DNA of 64,000 bases, taken from CAZOOR01 sp964581505. Its GTDB lineage: Bacteria > Bacteroidota > Ignavibacteria > Kapaibacteriales > UBA2268. Numbering within the stretch: position 1 is the stretch's first letter; each line of letters begins with the position of its first letter. Where the stretch lies: assembly GCA_964581505.1 (NCBI GenBank), contig CAZOOR010000004.1, positions 16,187 to 80,186 of the forward strand. The letters are read 5' to 3'. The translations under genes and the position numbers were made by a program. Shown here piece by piece: positions 53,540 through 62,375 of the stretch. Below the pieces are notes generated by a model. It saw only the letters and a list, made by a program, of their open reading frames with translations, was not told the origin of the DNA and did no database searches.

Positions 53540-54304
53540 ATGAAACTGATAAAACAAACGAAATATTTATATATTCTCTCATTTATCGCAATTGTATTAC
53601 TATTAGCCGGGTGTTCTTCTACTAAAAAAAATAGACCGCAGAATGCCGAAGATATGTATAAACAAGCAATGAAAGAATTTAAAGAGGATAATTTGCAAGA
53701 AGCCAATCAGCTTTTTGAAGTAATTAAATTGCAGTATGCCGCCAGTAAATTTGCAGATGATGCCCAGTATCATATTGCTGAAATCAATTTTAAAAAAGAT
53801 GAATATATACTTGCCGCATATAATTACAACTCACTTAGACGCACTTATCCGACAAGCAAGTATTATAAAACCGCTCTATTCAAAGCGGCGATGTGCTACT
53901 ATCAATTATCACCGCCTTTTGACAGAGACCAGGAATATACACATAAGGCTATTGAGAAATTTCAAGATTATCAACGTCTGTACGCCGGTGATACTTTATC
54001 AGAAAAAGCAGGAAAATACATTGATGAGTTGAGGGAAAAACTTGCACACAGAGCATTTTTTACATCACAGCTCTATTTAAAATTACATAGTAAAAAATCA
54101 GCATTGGTCTATCTAGATGTTGTAATTGCAGAATTTCCGGATACAAAGTATTACGAAATGGCATATTACGAAAAAATTAAAATTCTTGGTAGTACTTATA
54201 GAACAGATGAACTAAGCTTGATGGTCGGCAAGTACAAGAGTTTATTCCCAAATGGAAAATACATTAAGGAAGTATTAGCAATTGAAAGTACAAAACTCAA
54301 ATAG
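53540..54304 (+). CDS. bamD: Outer membrane protein assembly factor BamD
   Basis: A 254-residue TPR lipoprotein. The lipobox is 'LLAGC' (after MKLIKQTKYLYIL). TPR units run over residues about 38-235 with 'AEDMYKQAMKEFKEDNLQEANQLFEVIKLQYAASKFADDAQYHIAEI', typical of BamD/ComL. It is part of the BAM complex that inserts outer-membrane barrels. ATG at 53540 is chosen over the longer frame for its signal peptide. The T9SS Plug gene overlaps its 3' end by 23 nt. Confidence 0.88.
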   Translation: MKLIKQTKYLYILSFIAIVLLLAGCSSTKKNRPQNAEDMYKQAMKEFKEDNLQEANQLFEVIKLQYAASKFADDAQYHIAEINFKKDEYILAAYNYNSLRRTYPTSKYYKTALFKAAMCYYQLSPPFDRDQEYTHKAIEKFQDYQRLYAGDTLSEKAGKYIDELREKLAHRAFFTSQLYLKLHSKKSALVYLDVVIAEFPDTKYYEMAYYEKIKILGSTYRTDELSLMVGKYKSLFPNGKYIKEVLAIESTKLK

Positions 54305-55661
54305 ATTTGCACAAATCGCTCTCTTTTCTACTGCATTTTTACTAATGTTTTTTCTTGTTTATTCTTTTGAAGTTAATGCACAAGATGATAAGCCACAGTT
54401 TGATAATGAAAGTATTCCACCGCAAGTGCGATTTATTCGGGCTTATGGCTTAGATAAAGAGCAATTCCCACCTATTGTATTAACCGGAGCAAATAATCAA
54501 CTATATCAGCCAACAGTAGGCTACGACTATATTACTATTGAATTTGATATTGCGGCAAGTGTTCCCCCTGCCCTATACGCCAAGTTTGTCCACTGTACTT
54601 ATGATTGGAAAGAAAGCGAGAATATATTTCTTCGGGATATATTTAACAACAGAACCACGATGTTTGACTGGACATCAGCACCTATCGGACAGAAATTCTA
54701 TGATTATCGGGCTAAGCTCCAAATTCCAAACCAACAAGTAAAATTTAAGTATTCGGGGAATTGGAAAGTGAAGATTTACGATATGGAAAATGACGAAAAA
54801 CCAATTTGCGAGACGCGTTTTTTCGTTGTTGAACCGCGTGCAAAATGTTTTGTAAGTATGTTTCCTGAATTTTACAGACCGGAATTTTCGGTATCATCAA
54901 CTGGATTAGTGGTTCAGGGATTGGTAACTACAAAAAAGAATTTAATTGACGGAAATGTAAAAAGAGCGGTGCTTTATAAAAATCACCGTTGGTTTGAACC
55001 TTATGTTATTTCGTCCGGTTTTGACGATGAGAGAACTAATAAATATAGATATATATTCGGGACGATGGTAAACGGATTTATCAATTCGCGAAAGATGTTT
55101 AGGATAGAAGGCTTACCTGCCGAAAATTCATATCGCATACTTAATTTAGCGGATTTAGCTTATTATCCGATTACTAAGCATGCAATAAGACCGGCATTTT
55201 CCGACTTACCCAGAAATGGTAATTATTTATATCCCGATGATGACGGCGCTATGATTACTGATTACGTGCCGCTTGGATATGAGGACTACGTTTATGTAGA
55301 GTTTTTGCTCGATCCGGAAGGTCATATTTCAAATGATGATGTTTTTGTTGTCGGTTCATTTAACAATTGGAAACCATCTGCACGTTGGCAAATGTACTAC
55401 GATGAATCAGACCGATACTATAAATTACGCCAGTGGATACCGCGTGGCAGGCACAACTATATGTATGCAAGCGGTAAATTAAATATTGACAATATGAGCG
55501 TCGAAAGGTACTCGTATGATGAATATGAGGGGAATACAACAGCAGGCAGACAGACTTATCTAATGTTTATATATTACCACGAATTTGATTATGGCGGTTT
55601 TGATTCTATCATTGCCGTTGGTGGAGCAAATATAAATGGTGTTGTACAGAAGTATAGATAG
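54282..55661 (+). CDS. Type IX secretion system Plug protein (DUF5103)
   Basis: A 459-residue protein with a signal peptide (ending NAQ) and the DUF5103 body: 'QVRFIRAYGLDKEQFPPIVLTGANNQLYQPTVGYDYITIEFD', 'NRTTMFDWTS' and, near the C-terminus, a carbohydrate-binding-like 'VGSFNNWKPS'. In Flavobacterium the Plug protein closes the SprA translocon of the type IX secretion system. It starts with TTG at 54282, inside bamD; the next ATG would cut the signal peptide. It supports a working T9SS, which the WD40 protein here would use. Confidence 0.85.
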   Translation: MKVQNSNRFAQIALFSTAFLLMFFLVYSFEVNAQDDKPQFDNESIPPQVRFIRAYGLDKEQFPPIVLTGANNQLYQPTVGYDYITIEFDIAASVPPALYAKFVHCTYDWKESENIFLRDIFNNRTTMFDWTSAPIGQKFYDYRAKLQIPNQQVKFKYSGNWKVKIYDMENDEKPICETRFFVVEPRAKCFVSMFPEFYRPEFSVSSTGLVVQGLVTTKKNLIDGNVKRAVLYKNHRWFEPYVISSGFDDERTNKYRYIFGTMVNGFINSRKMFRIEGLPAENSYRILNLADLAYYPITKHAIRPAFSDLPRNGNYLYPDDDGAMITDYVPLGYEDYVYVEFLLDPEGHISNDDVFVVGSFNNWKPSARWQMYYDESDRYYKLRQWIPRGRHNYMYASGKLNIDNMSVERYSYDEYEGNTTAGRQTYLMFIYYHEFDYGGFDSIIAVGGANINGVVQKYR

Positions 55662-55675
55662 ATAACCTATATTTA

Positions 55676-56353
55676 TTATTCATCAAATTTTGGCAGGCGG
55701 ACAGCAGGCATACGCTTACGTATTGTTGCCGCACGGCGGCGTATGTATTTTGTCGGTGAATCAGGCGACCAGCGGCGCGGATTGGGCAGTATAGCAGTCA
55801 AAAGTGCGGCTTCACGCGGGGATAATTTACTTGCAGGCTTGCCGAAGAAACGTTCTGACGCTTCTTCTATTCCGTAAATACCTTCACCAAATTCAATGAT
55901 ATTTGCATAGACTTCGAGAATACGCTGTTTGCCCCAAATCCATTCGATTAGTACCGTAAAATACGCTTCCAATACTTTGCGCAGATAAACACGTCCGTGC
56001 CATAGGAATACATTTTTTCCCGTCTGCATCGAAATTGTGCTTGCACCCTGCTTTTTCTTGCCCTTATGACGTTTGTTATACTTGTAGGCACGTTCTATCG
56101 CCTGCCAATCGAAACCGGAATGTTGAAAAAATTTACCGTCCTCGGAGGCAATGACAGCTTTAAAGAAATTCGGTGAAATCTCATCGTAGTCCACCCAATC
56201 TTTATGAATTGTAATATTACGCCCCTCGAACCAGCCCTCGTATATGCGAATAACCATTATAGGAGTGAAAGGCGGAGAAATAAATTTATATACAGTTACA
56301 AATAGTACGGAAGATACAAGAAAGACAGCTAATGAAATTCCAATTAATTTCAT
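55676..56353 (-). CDS. mtgA: Monofunctional biosynthetic peptidoglycan transglycosylase
   Basis: A 225-residue GT51 enzyme that polymerises lipid II glycan strands. It has one N-terminal membrane helix, the catalytic 'ASEDGKFFQHSGFDW' (E71), 'GASTISMQTGKNVFLW', 'KVLEAYFTVLIEWIWGKQRILEVYANIIEFGEGIYGIEEA' and 'AALLTAILPNPRRWSP'. No transpeptidase domain is fused. ATG at 56353 is preferred; a GTG at 56401 would overlap purM by 20 nt. Confidence 0.92.
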   Translation of the reverse strand: MKLIGISLAVFLVSSVLFVTVYKFISPPFTPIMVIRIYEGWFEGRNITIHKDWVDYDEISPNFFKAVIASEDGKFFQHSGFDWQAIERAYKYNKRHKGKKKQGASTISMQTGKNVFLWHGRVYLRKVLEAYFTVLIEWIWGKQRILEVYANIIEFGEGIYGIEEASERFFGKPASKLSPREAALLTAILPNPRRWSPDSPTKYIRRRAATIRKRMPAVRLPKFDE

Positions 56354-56381
56354 TAACCGTCTTATATATAATTTGATTTTA

Positions 56382-57377
56382 TTATTCTTTAATAATTTCA
56401 CCGATGATAACCGGATTATATTCTTTGCTCATTTCAAGGATTTCGTGTGCAACGGATTTATCAGCAATCAAAATCATACCGATACCCATATTGAAGACGT
56501 GTCGCATTTCTTCGTCTGTAATTTCGCCTGTTTTCTGGAGCAATTTGAATATTGCCGGCACTTCCCAAGCGTCCCAATCTATTGACATAGCCAGTCCTTC
56601 GGGAATAATGCGAGATGTGTTGCCGACAATGCCACCGCCCGTGATGTGCGAAATACCGTGCAACAAATCTTTTGCAAGAATTGACTGAACGACGTGCAAA
56701 TATGAGCGATGAATCCTCAGAAGTGCTTCGCCTACGGTCTCCCCTAATTCGTCCAGATATGTATCGTGGCTGAACTTATCGAACAGGACTTTGCGGGCAA
56801 GCGAATATCCGTTAGTGTGCAAGCCGTTTGAGGCAAGACCAATCATAACATCGCCCGCTTTGATTTTGCTGCCGTCAATGGCTTTGTCCTTATCAACAAC
56901 GCCGACAATAGTGCCTGAAACGTCATATTCGCCATCGGCATAGATTGAGGGCATCTCGGCAGTCTCGCCACCGATTAACGCCGCTCCGTTTTGTTTGCAG
57001 GCAATGGCAAAGCCCTTAATCACATCTTCGGCGAGAGCCGTTTCGAGTTTGCCTGTTGCGAAATAGTCAAGGAAAAATAGTGGCTTTGCTCCGCCGCATA
57101 GAATATCATTTACGCAATGATTGACGAGGCACTGCCCCACCGTATCGTGGCGACCGGTCATAAATGCCACTTTCAATTTAGTGCCTACTCCGTCCACACT
57201 GGCGACAAGTACGGGTTTATTAATCCCCTCGAAATTTGCCTCGAAGTATCCGCCGAACAGACCGATATTCGAGAGAACATTTTCATTAAAAGTAGATTTA
57301 ACGTGAGGTTTAATACGTTTTATGAGTTCATCGCCGGCTTCGATGTCCACGCCTGCGGCTTTATATGTTATCGCCAT
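56382..57377 (-). CDS. purM: Phosphoribosylformylglycinamidine cyclo-ligase (AIR synthetase)
   Basis: A 331-residue PurM that closes the imidazole ring in purine synthesis using ATP. It contains 'KPVLVASVDGVGTKLKVAF', 'VNDILCGGAKPLFFLDYFATGKL', 'LIGGETAEMPSIY', 'VGLASNGLHTNGYSLAR' and 'GISHITGGGIVGNTSRIIP'. Length is typical. It has a TAnnTTTG element 30 nt upstream and is followed by mtgA. Confidence 0.94.
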   Translation of the reverse strand: MAITYKAAGVDIEAGDELIKRIKPHVKSTFNENVLSNIGLFGGYFEANFEGINKPVLVASVDGVGTKLKVAFMTGRHDTVGQCLVNHCVNDILCGGAKPLFFLDYFATGKLETALAEDVIKGFAIACKQNGAALIGGETAEMPSIYADGEYDVSGTIVGVVDKDKAIDGSKIKAGDVMIGLASNGLHTNGYSLARKVLFDKFSHDTYLDELGETVGEALLRIHRSYLHVVQSILAKDLLHGISHITGGGIVGNTSRIIPEGLAMSIDWDAWEVPAIFKLLQKTGEITDEEMRHVFNMGIGMILIADKSVAHEILEMSKEYNPVIIGEIIKE

Positions 57378-57406
57378 AATTCAATTCTTGCATAATTAAT
57401 AAAAAA

Positions 57407-57414
57407 CAAAATTA
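57407..57414 (-). promoter_or_regulatory. Candidate -7 promoter element for purM
   Basis: TAATTTTG on the minus strand, 30 nt upstream of purM; matches TAnnTTTG. Confidence 0.42.
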
Positions 57415-57653
57415 ATGATTTTATATGTGAATAGTAAATTTTATTTTTTGTTTGTCGGGGTAATAATTTATAAATCAATTCTATTTTTCAAATCCATTCT
57501 TTCTGGTATTGAAAATTAAACTCTGTATGCTGAGAATTTTGCCATAAATTCATAATACTATTTTCTATTTATGTAATTAAATCAATTTAACTCTATCATA
57601 AAAGGTTATTCAATGCAAATCCTTCCGAGTTATATATAAATTGGGCGGCGGCA

Positions 57654-57812
57654 ATGCAGATACAATTTCACGTTGCAAATTTAAATCAAAACTTTAAAGG
57701 CAGTAGAGAAAACTGGGCAAGAGAATATCTGAAACACTTCGTTGAACAAGCGAAAAAGCGTGCGGAAGATATGATTGAAAAATTTGTCAAACCTTTTGAG
57801 AAATATATTTAA
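57654..57812 (+). CDS. Possible 52-residue charged protein or gene fragment
   Basis: In the 530-base space between purM and the gene at 57908 there is one short frame with protein-like composition: 52 codons from ATG, with amphipathic helix 'NWAREYLKHFVEQAKKRAED' and a final 'KPFEKYI'. The frame stays open about 22 codons upstream of the ATG without another start. It is less AT-rich than the flanking bases. It may be a small gene or the tail of a decayed one. The rest of the space shows nothing I can assign except the motif at 57858. Confidence 0.3.
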   Translation: MQIQFHVANLNQNFKGSRENWAREYLKHFVEQAKKRAEDMIEKFVKPFEKYI

Positions 57813-57857
57813 GTAAATAAAATATTTTTTTAATTAGTTTTTTTTTATTATATTTAA

Positions 57858-57870
57858 CTATTCGTATAAT
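57858..57870 (+). promoter_or_regulatory. CTATTCGTATAAT motif upstream of the gene at 57908
   Basis: This 13-mer, with TATAAT at its end, lies 38 nt before the start codon. The identical 13-mer is found at 62318-62330. Promoter function is inferred from position. Confidence 0.4.
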
Positions 57871-57907
57871 TGATAGTGTTTTTTTTTATAATACTTTTGG
57901 AGTATTT

Positions 57908-58423
57908 TTGGGACGTTTTTTAACAGTAATATTATTATTTGCATTCTTTTCAACAATTGTATTTCCACACAATAAAAAGAATACTAATGTTATCTATTTC
58001 AAATCAATAGAATCTTCTCTGAGTAATTTTAAGCAAAATATATTATCAGAAAGCAAGAAGATAATGAATGTCGGAACAAATATTACTATTGCAAATGCAA
58101 AAAAACAATTAAAATCATTATCAAAAATATATTCTTTTTCATCTATCGCAAAGGATTTAATAAATAACGCTAATAACACGGAAGTAAAGAACCTTATTTC
58201 TGGACTTAAATCACTTGTATCTTGTAAAAATTCAACAAAAAAAATTAATAAAATTAAAAATGTACTTAAATTATTGAAGACGGTGTCTAAGATTCTTGTT
58301 AAACCAAATATCATTATAAGTACAATTGATTTGACTTTAGGAATATCCGATTATATTATTGATGAAGTATTCGATTATCTTGAAAATATCTATATTTATT
58401 ATAAAAATCATTTACACGACTAA
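57908..58423 (+). CDS. Secreted, very AT-rich protein of unknown function
   Basis: A 171-residue Lys/Ile/Asn-rich protein with a signal peptide (about 1-20, 'LLFAFFSTIVFPHN'). The rest is mostly helical ('KKQLKSLSKIYSFSSIAKDLI', 'KINKIKNVLKLLKTVSKIL'), basic, with one Cys. The start is TTG at 57908, supported by GGAG six bases upstream. It is followed 11 nt on by another unknown gene. Codon use is far more AT-biased than the neighbours, which suggests acquisition. I know no family. Confidence 0.55.
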   Translation: MGRFLTVILLFAFFSTIVFPHNKKNTNVIYFKSIESSLSNFKQNILSESKKIMNVGTNITIANAKKQLKSLSKIYSFSSIAKDLINNANNTEVKNLISGLKSLVSCKNSTKKINKIKNVLKLLKTVSKILVKPNIIISTIDLTLGISDYIIDEVFDYLENIYIYYKNHLHD

Positions 58424-58434
58424 AGGAGTTGATT

Positions 58435-58794
58435 ATGTCAATTGAAAAAAAAGCTAAAAAAAAATTATCAAATTTAATTAATGAATATAATAATTTGACT
58501 TATATCTTTGATACTATTACCGAAGAGAATTCTATTGATAATGAATATAAATGGAAGGATTTAAAAAAGCAGTATAAAAAAGCAAAAAAATTATACACTG
58601 AATATAGGGAATTTTTATATAAAAAAGATACTGATTTTGACGATTTTGATGTATTATCAGAAATTGCTTTTAAACTTGATGGAATTGAAATACATTTAAA
58701 TAACAATAAACCTTTTTCCTATTTATTAAAAAAAGGTGCATATACTTTGTTAAAAAACATATTAAATCCTATTCCAAATATTTATGGAACGTAA
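58435..58794 (+). CDS. Small cytoplasmic helical protein of unknown function
   Basis: A 119-residue Lys/Glu/Asn/Tyr-rich protein, no signal peptide, mostly helical with coiled-coil-like stretches ('WKDLKKQYKKAKKLYTEYREFL'). ATG at 58435 has a strong AAAGGAG site at good spacing, better than that of most genes here. It is the second gene of a pair with the secreted protein upstream and shares its extreme AT bias. No family is recognised. Confidence 0.6.
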   Translation: MSIEKKAKKKLSNLINEYNNLTYIFDTITEENSIDNEYKWKDLKKQYKKAKKLYTEYREFLYKKDTDFDDFDVLSEIAFKLDGIEIHLNNNKPFSYLLKKGAYTLLKNILNPIPNIYGT

Positions 58795-58816
58795 TTTATT
58801 TTTCTTTACAATAACA

Positions 58817-58853
58817 AACAAAGGGCTATCCGTTTACCGGACAGCCCTTTGTT
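58817..58853. terminator. Bidirectional terminator between the AT-rich pair and gatD
   Basis: A 16-bp stem with one mismatch (AACAAAGGGCT-A-TCCG / CGGA-C-AGCCCTTTGTT) around a short loop, between converging genes. Confidence 0.8.
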
Positions 58854-58871
58854 AGTATATACTAAAAGTAT

Positions 58872-60260
58872 CTATTTCCTTACATTGGAAATAAACTCCT
58901 CTACTTCGGGAATACCGCCCTGCAAAATCAAATATCCGTTGCTCGGCTCGCGTTCGGTTATTTCGTTTGCAATCGGTGTAAGCATAATTTCTTTTACTTT
59001 CTCGCGGTCATCAGTCTGCCCCAAAGCCCAGCACAGTTTCATATAAGCAACTTCGGGCAACATATTAGCCGCCGGCACAACCCCCAAGTCCATCATATCA
59101 CGTCCCGTATCATACACATACATCTGCACATAACCCCAGAGAGTTTGCACAGTCATATAAATATGCACACCGGCATCATAAGCACGTTTCAATGCGGGAT
59201 AGAGGGGCTTATTGACATGTCCCAAACCGGTTCCGGCAATGACTATACCCTTATATCCCTTATCAACCAATGTATCAATAATATCGGGACTCATATTAGG
59301 ATAATAATAAACAATAGAAACTCTTTCCTCAAATGCCGTGTTGATAATAACGTTTTTATCTTTTCTTCTCTTGCGATAATCGGGGCGAATAGGTGTAATT
59401 TTCTCACGATTGACCATAGCAATGGGGATATCGCTTATTGTCCTGAATGTCGAACGATAACTCGAGTGCATTTTCCTGACGCGTGTACCTTGATGTAAAA
59501 GCCCATAAGTATCCGATGTAGGACCGAACATACAAACCATTACTTCCGCTATATCGCTTTCCGCCGCAGTTTTTACACTGTGCATCAAATTCAATGCGGC
59601 ATCGGACGAAGGTCTGTCGCTGGAACGTTGTGAACCAACCATAACAATCGGCACTGGTGAATTTTGCACCATAAACGAAAGGATTGCCGCCGTATGATGC
59701 ATTGTGTCCGTACCGTGTCCTATTACAATACCCTGCACACCTTTTTCAATTTCCTCGCCGATTTTTTCAGCAGTGCCACGCCATTGGTCGGGTCCCATAT
59801 TTTCACTGAACACACCGTAGAGTTTTTCCGTTTCCAAATTACAAATATCGGCAAGCTCGGGGACAGAACCGTAAAGTTCGCCTGGTGAAAAAGCCGGAAT
59901 AACAGCACCTGTTCTATAATCAAGACGCGAAGCAATTGTGCCGCCCGTACCGAATAATTTGACACGCGGGTGTTTCGGGTCATAAGGAAATTCCTTTTCG
60001 GGAATTTTATAATGCGCTTCTTTCCTGCCCATTACCTTAATATCCGTTACTTTCTTAACAGCGACACCAACATTATAACCAGTACGCAGTTTTAATACAA
60101 TATGCTTATCATCGGCTTGCTCGGAACGAGGTAAAATAATACCGATATAATCTCCGGTTGTTGTTACAACCTCAACATCGCTCCATACCAAAGATTTATA
60201 TTGTTTCAATAATTTAAGAGCATCGCCTTTATAGCCTTTATAATCATTTGCTTCTGACAT
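58872..60260 (-). CDS. gatD: Glu-tRNA(Gln) amidotransferase subunit D (archaeal type)
   Basis: A 462-residue GatD. The N-terminal beta domain (about 1-95, 'DVEVVTTTGDYIGIILPRSE') is the GatD-specific part that ordinary asparaginases lack. The type I asparaginase core follows: 'GTGGTIAS' (T108), 'GHGTDTMHHTA' (T184, D185), 'VGSQRSSDRPSSDAALNL' and 'GTRVRKMHSS' (K263), matching the four catalytic residues of the family. GatD frees ammonia from glutamine for GatE. It starts 2 nt after gatE. GatDE is known from archaea; in a bacterium it is unexpected. The length and all motifs are intact. Confidence 0.9.
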   Translation of the reverse strand: MSEANDYKGYKGDALKLLKQYKSLVWSDVEVVTTTGDYIGIILPRSEQADDKHIVLKLRTGYNVGVAVKKVTDIKVMGRKEAHYKIPEKEFPYDPKHPRVKLFGTGGTIASRLDYRTGAVIPAFSPGELYGSVPELADICNLETEKLYGVFSENMGPDQWRGTAEKIGEEIEKGVQGIVIGHGTDTMHHTAAILSFMVQNSPVPIVMVGSQRSSDRPSSDAALNLMHSVKTAAESDIAEVMVCMFGPTSDTYGLLHQGTRVRKMHSSYRSTFRTISDIPIAMVNREKITPIRPDYRKRRKDKNVIINTAFEERVSIVYYYPNMSPDIIDTLVDKGYKGIVIAGTGLGHVNKPLYPALKRAYDAGVHIYMTVQTLWGYVQMYVYDTGRDMMDLGVVPAANMLPEVAYMKLCWALGQTDDREKVKEIMLTPIANEITEREPSNGYLILQGGIPEVEEFISNVRK

Positions 60261-60262
60261 TA

Positions 60263-62188
60263 TTACACCTCGCGATAATTTTCATTAACAAAATTCAATA
60301 TTTCTTTTCCGTTCACTCTACCCCTTAATTCAGTAAGCAGCAAACCGATTAACACATCTTTACGCTTGTCGAGATGATAAAAATCCATTTTATATATTTT
60401 TTCCAAACAGTGTTTGAAGGCAATTTTAATATCCTGTTCATTTGCCGGAACAGGGATACTATCTCCACTTACAACTCCATTGGCAGAAATAATATTTTGC
60501 ATTGCCGTATAGAATCCGTCCTTAACCATTTTCTTTTTATTGTAAGCTTCAAACAATGGTTGCAGATTATCAACGGTTAATAAATTAACATTATAATTGC
60601 TTTTTTTGAGACGCTTGATAAAACGAATTAAAACATTAGCGGCAAGTTTCGGTTCAACATTTAAATCATTACAGGCATAATCAAACAATTTTGCAAACTT
60701 GGAAATAGACAGCGGTTTTACCACATCATCAGATAGTCCGATTTCTCTATATCGTTTTTCCCTGAGCCAATATTTTTCGGGTAATTGTGATTGCAGGGTT
60801 TCAATACGACTGTCTTCAATTTTAATCGGAGGTAAATCGGTATCGGGATACATTCTATCAGGACCGGGCAAAATACGCTCAAAACCGTTAGTACCGTCAC
60901 GCAAAGCCTGCCTCGTTTCCGAAGGAATACCTATTGTGGCTTCCTTCGCCCTGATAATAATTTCATTTGCCGCAGTCTCAGCATCATCTTTATCACCCCA
61001 GACAATAACCAATGTATCTTTCTCATCATCAGCACCCACAAACTTACGTATCTTCTTACCGTCATTTGTGGATAAAGTATTTTCCGCACTATCGGAATGT
61101 ATAAGATTAGGCAATTGAGAAATACAGGCAATAACCCTAACTCTATCTGAAATTTCTTTTGCAAAAAATGTATCAGTCTGTGTCTTCCAGCCCAGCAATC
61201 CTTTGAAACCACGAAGAGTAACACACTTAACGACCTTACCTTGTGCAATTGCATTCGAGACCGGTTCGTAATATGTTTTCTTCAACAATTTAGTAATATC
61301 ATCGGTTTTTGCTTCAAATGTATCCTCGGTAATACCTCGCTTATGCAATTCCTCACGCAGTTTCAGTAAATTCCACTGCCGCATTGCTTCGTTATAAGTT
61401 AGAAGAGGAATAGCCTTGATACTTGACACACCCTTAATTTCAATTCTCGTGCCGCCTGTAACACTAACATTTACGTCTTCCCTACCTGCACCGACTCCTG
61501 TTCTTACATGTCCGGTACTTCTTGTAAGTTTCCTTATAATTTGATTGACTTCCGCAACTTCTTCAGGAGTTTGCATTTCGGGGGCGGTAACGGTTTCAAT
61601 CAGAGGCATACCGAGTCTGTCGGTATTATATACTCGCCTATGACCGAAATCACTAATTTCGCGACAAGAATCCTCTTCGATTGACATTTGAATAATATGA
61701 ATTTCTCTATCTTTATATGGAATTTTGCCATTAGTGCAAACAATTGCAGTTCTTTGGAAACCGGTCGGGATACTACCGTCCAAATACTGTTTACGGGCAA
61801 TATGAAGTTCATCTACAATATTGGAATCCATTAAGCGACCAATTTCGATAGCAATATCCAGCGCTTGGTCGTTCATAAGAAACGGCGGTGTATCGTCCAT
61901 TTCATAAGTACAGACAGTAGCTCTGTTTATTCTATAAATAATTTCCTTCTTGGTCTTAAATTCCATCAGAGCCGTTCCGTCATATTCGCCGAGTTCCGAA
62001 AGGGTCGGTCGCATGTGTCTCAATATTTCAGCATGGAATTCTTCACTGTATTTTCCCGCAGGACAGCGACAGAATAACTTCTTTTCAGTTAGTAACTGCT
62101 GATGTACCTCCAAGCCGGACTTAAAACCGATTGTGCGGTAATCCTCAGCGGTCATTTCCTCATAGGGTTTGAACTCGAAATCTTGCAT
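60263..62188 (-). CDS. gatE: Glu-tRNA(Gln) amidotransferase subunit E (archaeal type)
   Basis: A 641-residue GatE, the tRNA-binding kinase/transamidase subunit that turns Glu-tRNA(Gln) into Gln-tRNA(Gln). It starts with the GatB/E core 'GFKSGLEVHQQLLTEKKLFCRCP', then 'PLIETVTAPEMQTPEEVAEV', 'RTGVGAGREDVNVSVTGGTRIEIKGVSSIKAI'. An AspRS-like GAD insertion (about 295-440, 'FKGLLGWKTQTDTFFAKEISDRVRV') separates GatE from GatB. The C-terminal YqeY-like tail runs from about 490. gatE is first in the two-gene operon with gatD. Confidence 0.9.
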   Translation of the reverse strand: MQDFEFKPYEEMTAEDYRTIGFKSGLEVHQQLLTEKKLFCRCPAGKYSEEFHAEILRHMRPTLSELGEYDGTALMEFKTKKEIIYRINRATVCTYEMDDTPPFLMNDQALDIAIEIGRLMDSNIVDELHIARKQYLDGSIPTGFQRTAIVCTNGKIPYKDREIHIIQMSIEEDSCREISDFGHRRVYNTDRLGMPLIETVTAPEMQTPEEVAEVNQIIRKLTRSTGHVRTGVGAGREDVNVSVTGGTRIEIKGVSSIKAIPLLTYNEAMRQWNLLKLREELHKRGITEDTFEAKTDDITKLLKKTYYEPVSNAIAQGKVVKCVTLRGFKGLLGWKTQTDTFFAKEISDRVRVIACISQLPNLIHSDSAENTLSTNDGKKIRKFVGADDEKDTLVIVWGDKDDAETAANEIIIRAKEATIGIPSETRQALRDGTNGFERILPGPDRMYPDTDLPPIKIEDSRIETLQSQLPEKYWLREKRYREIGLSDDVVKPLSISKFAKLFDYACNDLNVEPKLAANVLIRFIKRLKKSNYNVNLLTVDNLQPLFEAYNKKKMVKDGFYTAMQNIISANGVVSGDSIPVPANEQDIKIAFKHCLEKIYKMDFYHLDKRKDVLIGLLLTELRGRVNGKEILNFVNENYREV

Positions 62189-62317
62189 TGTTTACTTATT
62201 CCCGTTAATCAATTTTGCAAAATGTATTTTATAGAATTTTAAAAATACGAAATAATTTAATTATTATGATTATACATTACAGTAAACAGAATATTTTTCT
62301 TAAATTATTTGAACGGT

Positions 62318-62330
62318 CTATTCGTATAAT
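62318..62330 (+). promoter_or_regulatory. CTATTCGTATAAT motif upstream of the gene at 62376
   Basis: Exact copy of the 13-mer at 57858-57870, 46 nt upstream of the ATG. Confidence 0.4.
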
Positions 62331-62375
62331 ATAAAGATATAGAAAAATATTATTTGATATATACGGGATAGTTCT

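Noticed and set aside
60374..62077. Plus-strand frames across gatE, including one of 139 codons
   Set aside because: Antisense to the intact 641-codon gatE.
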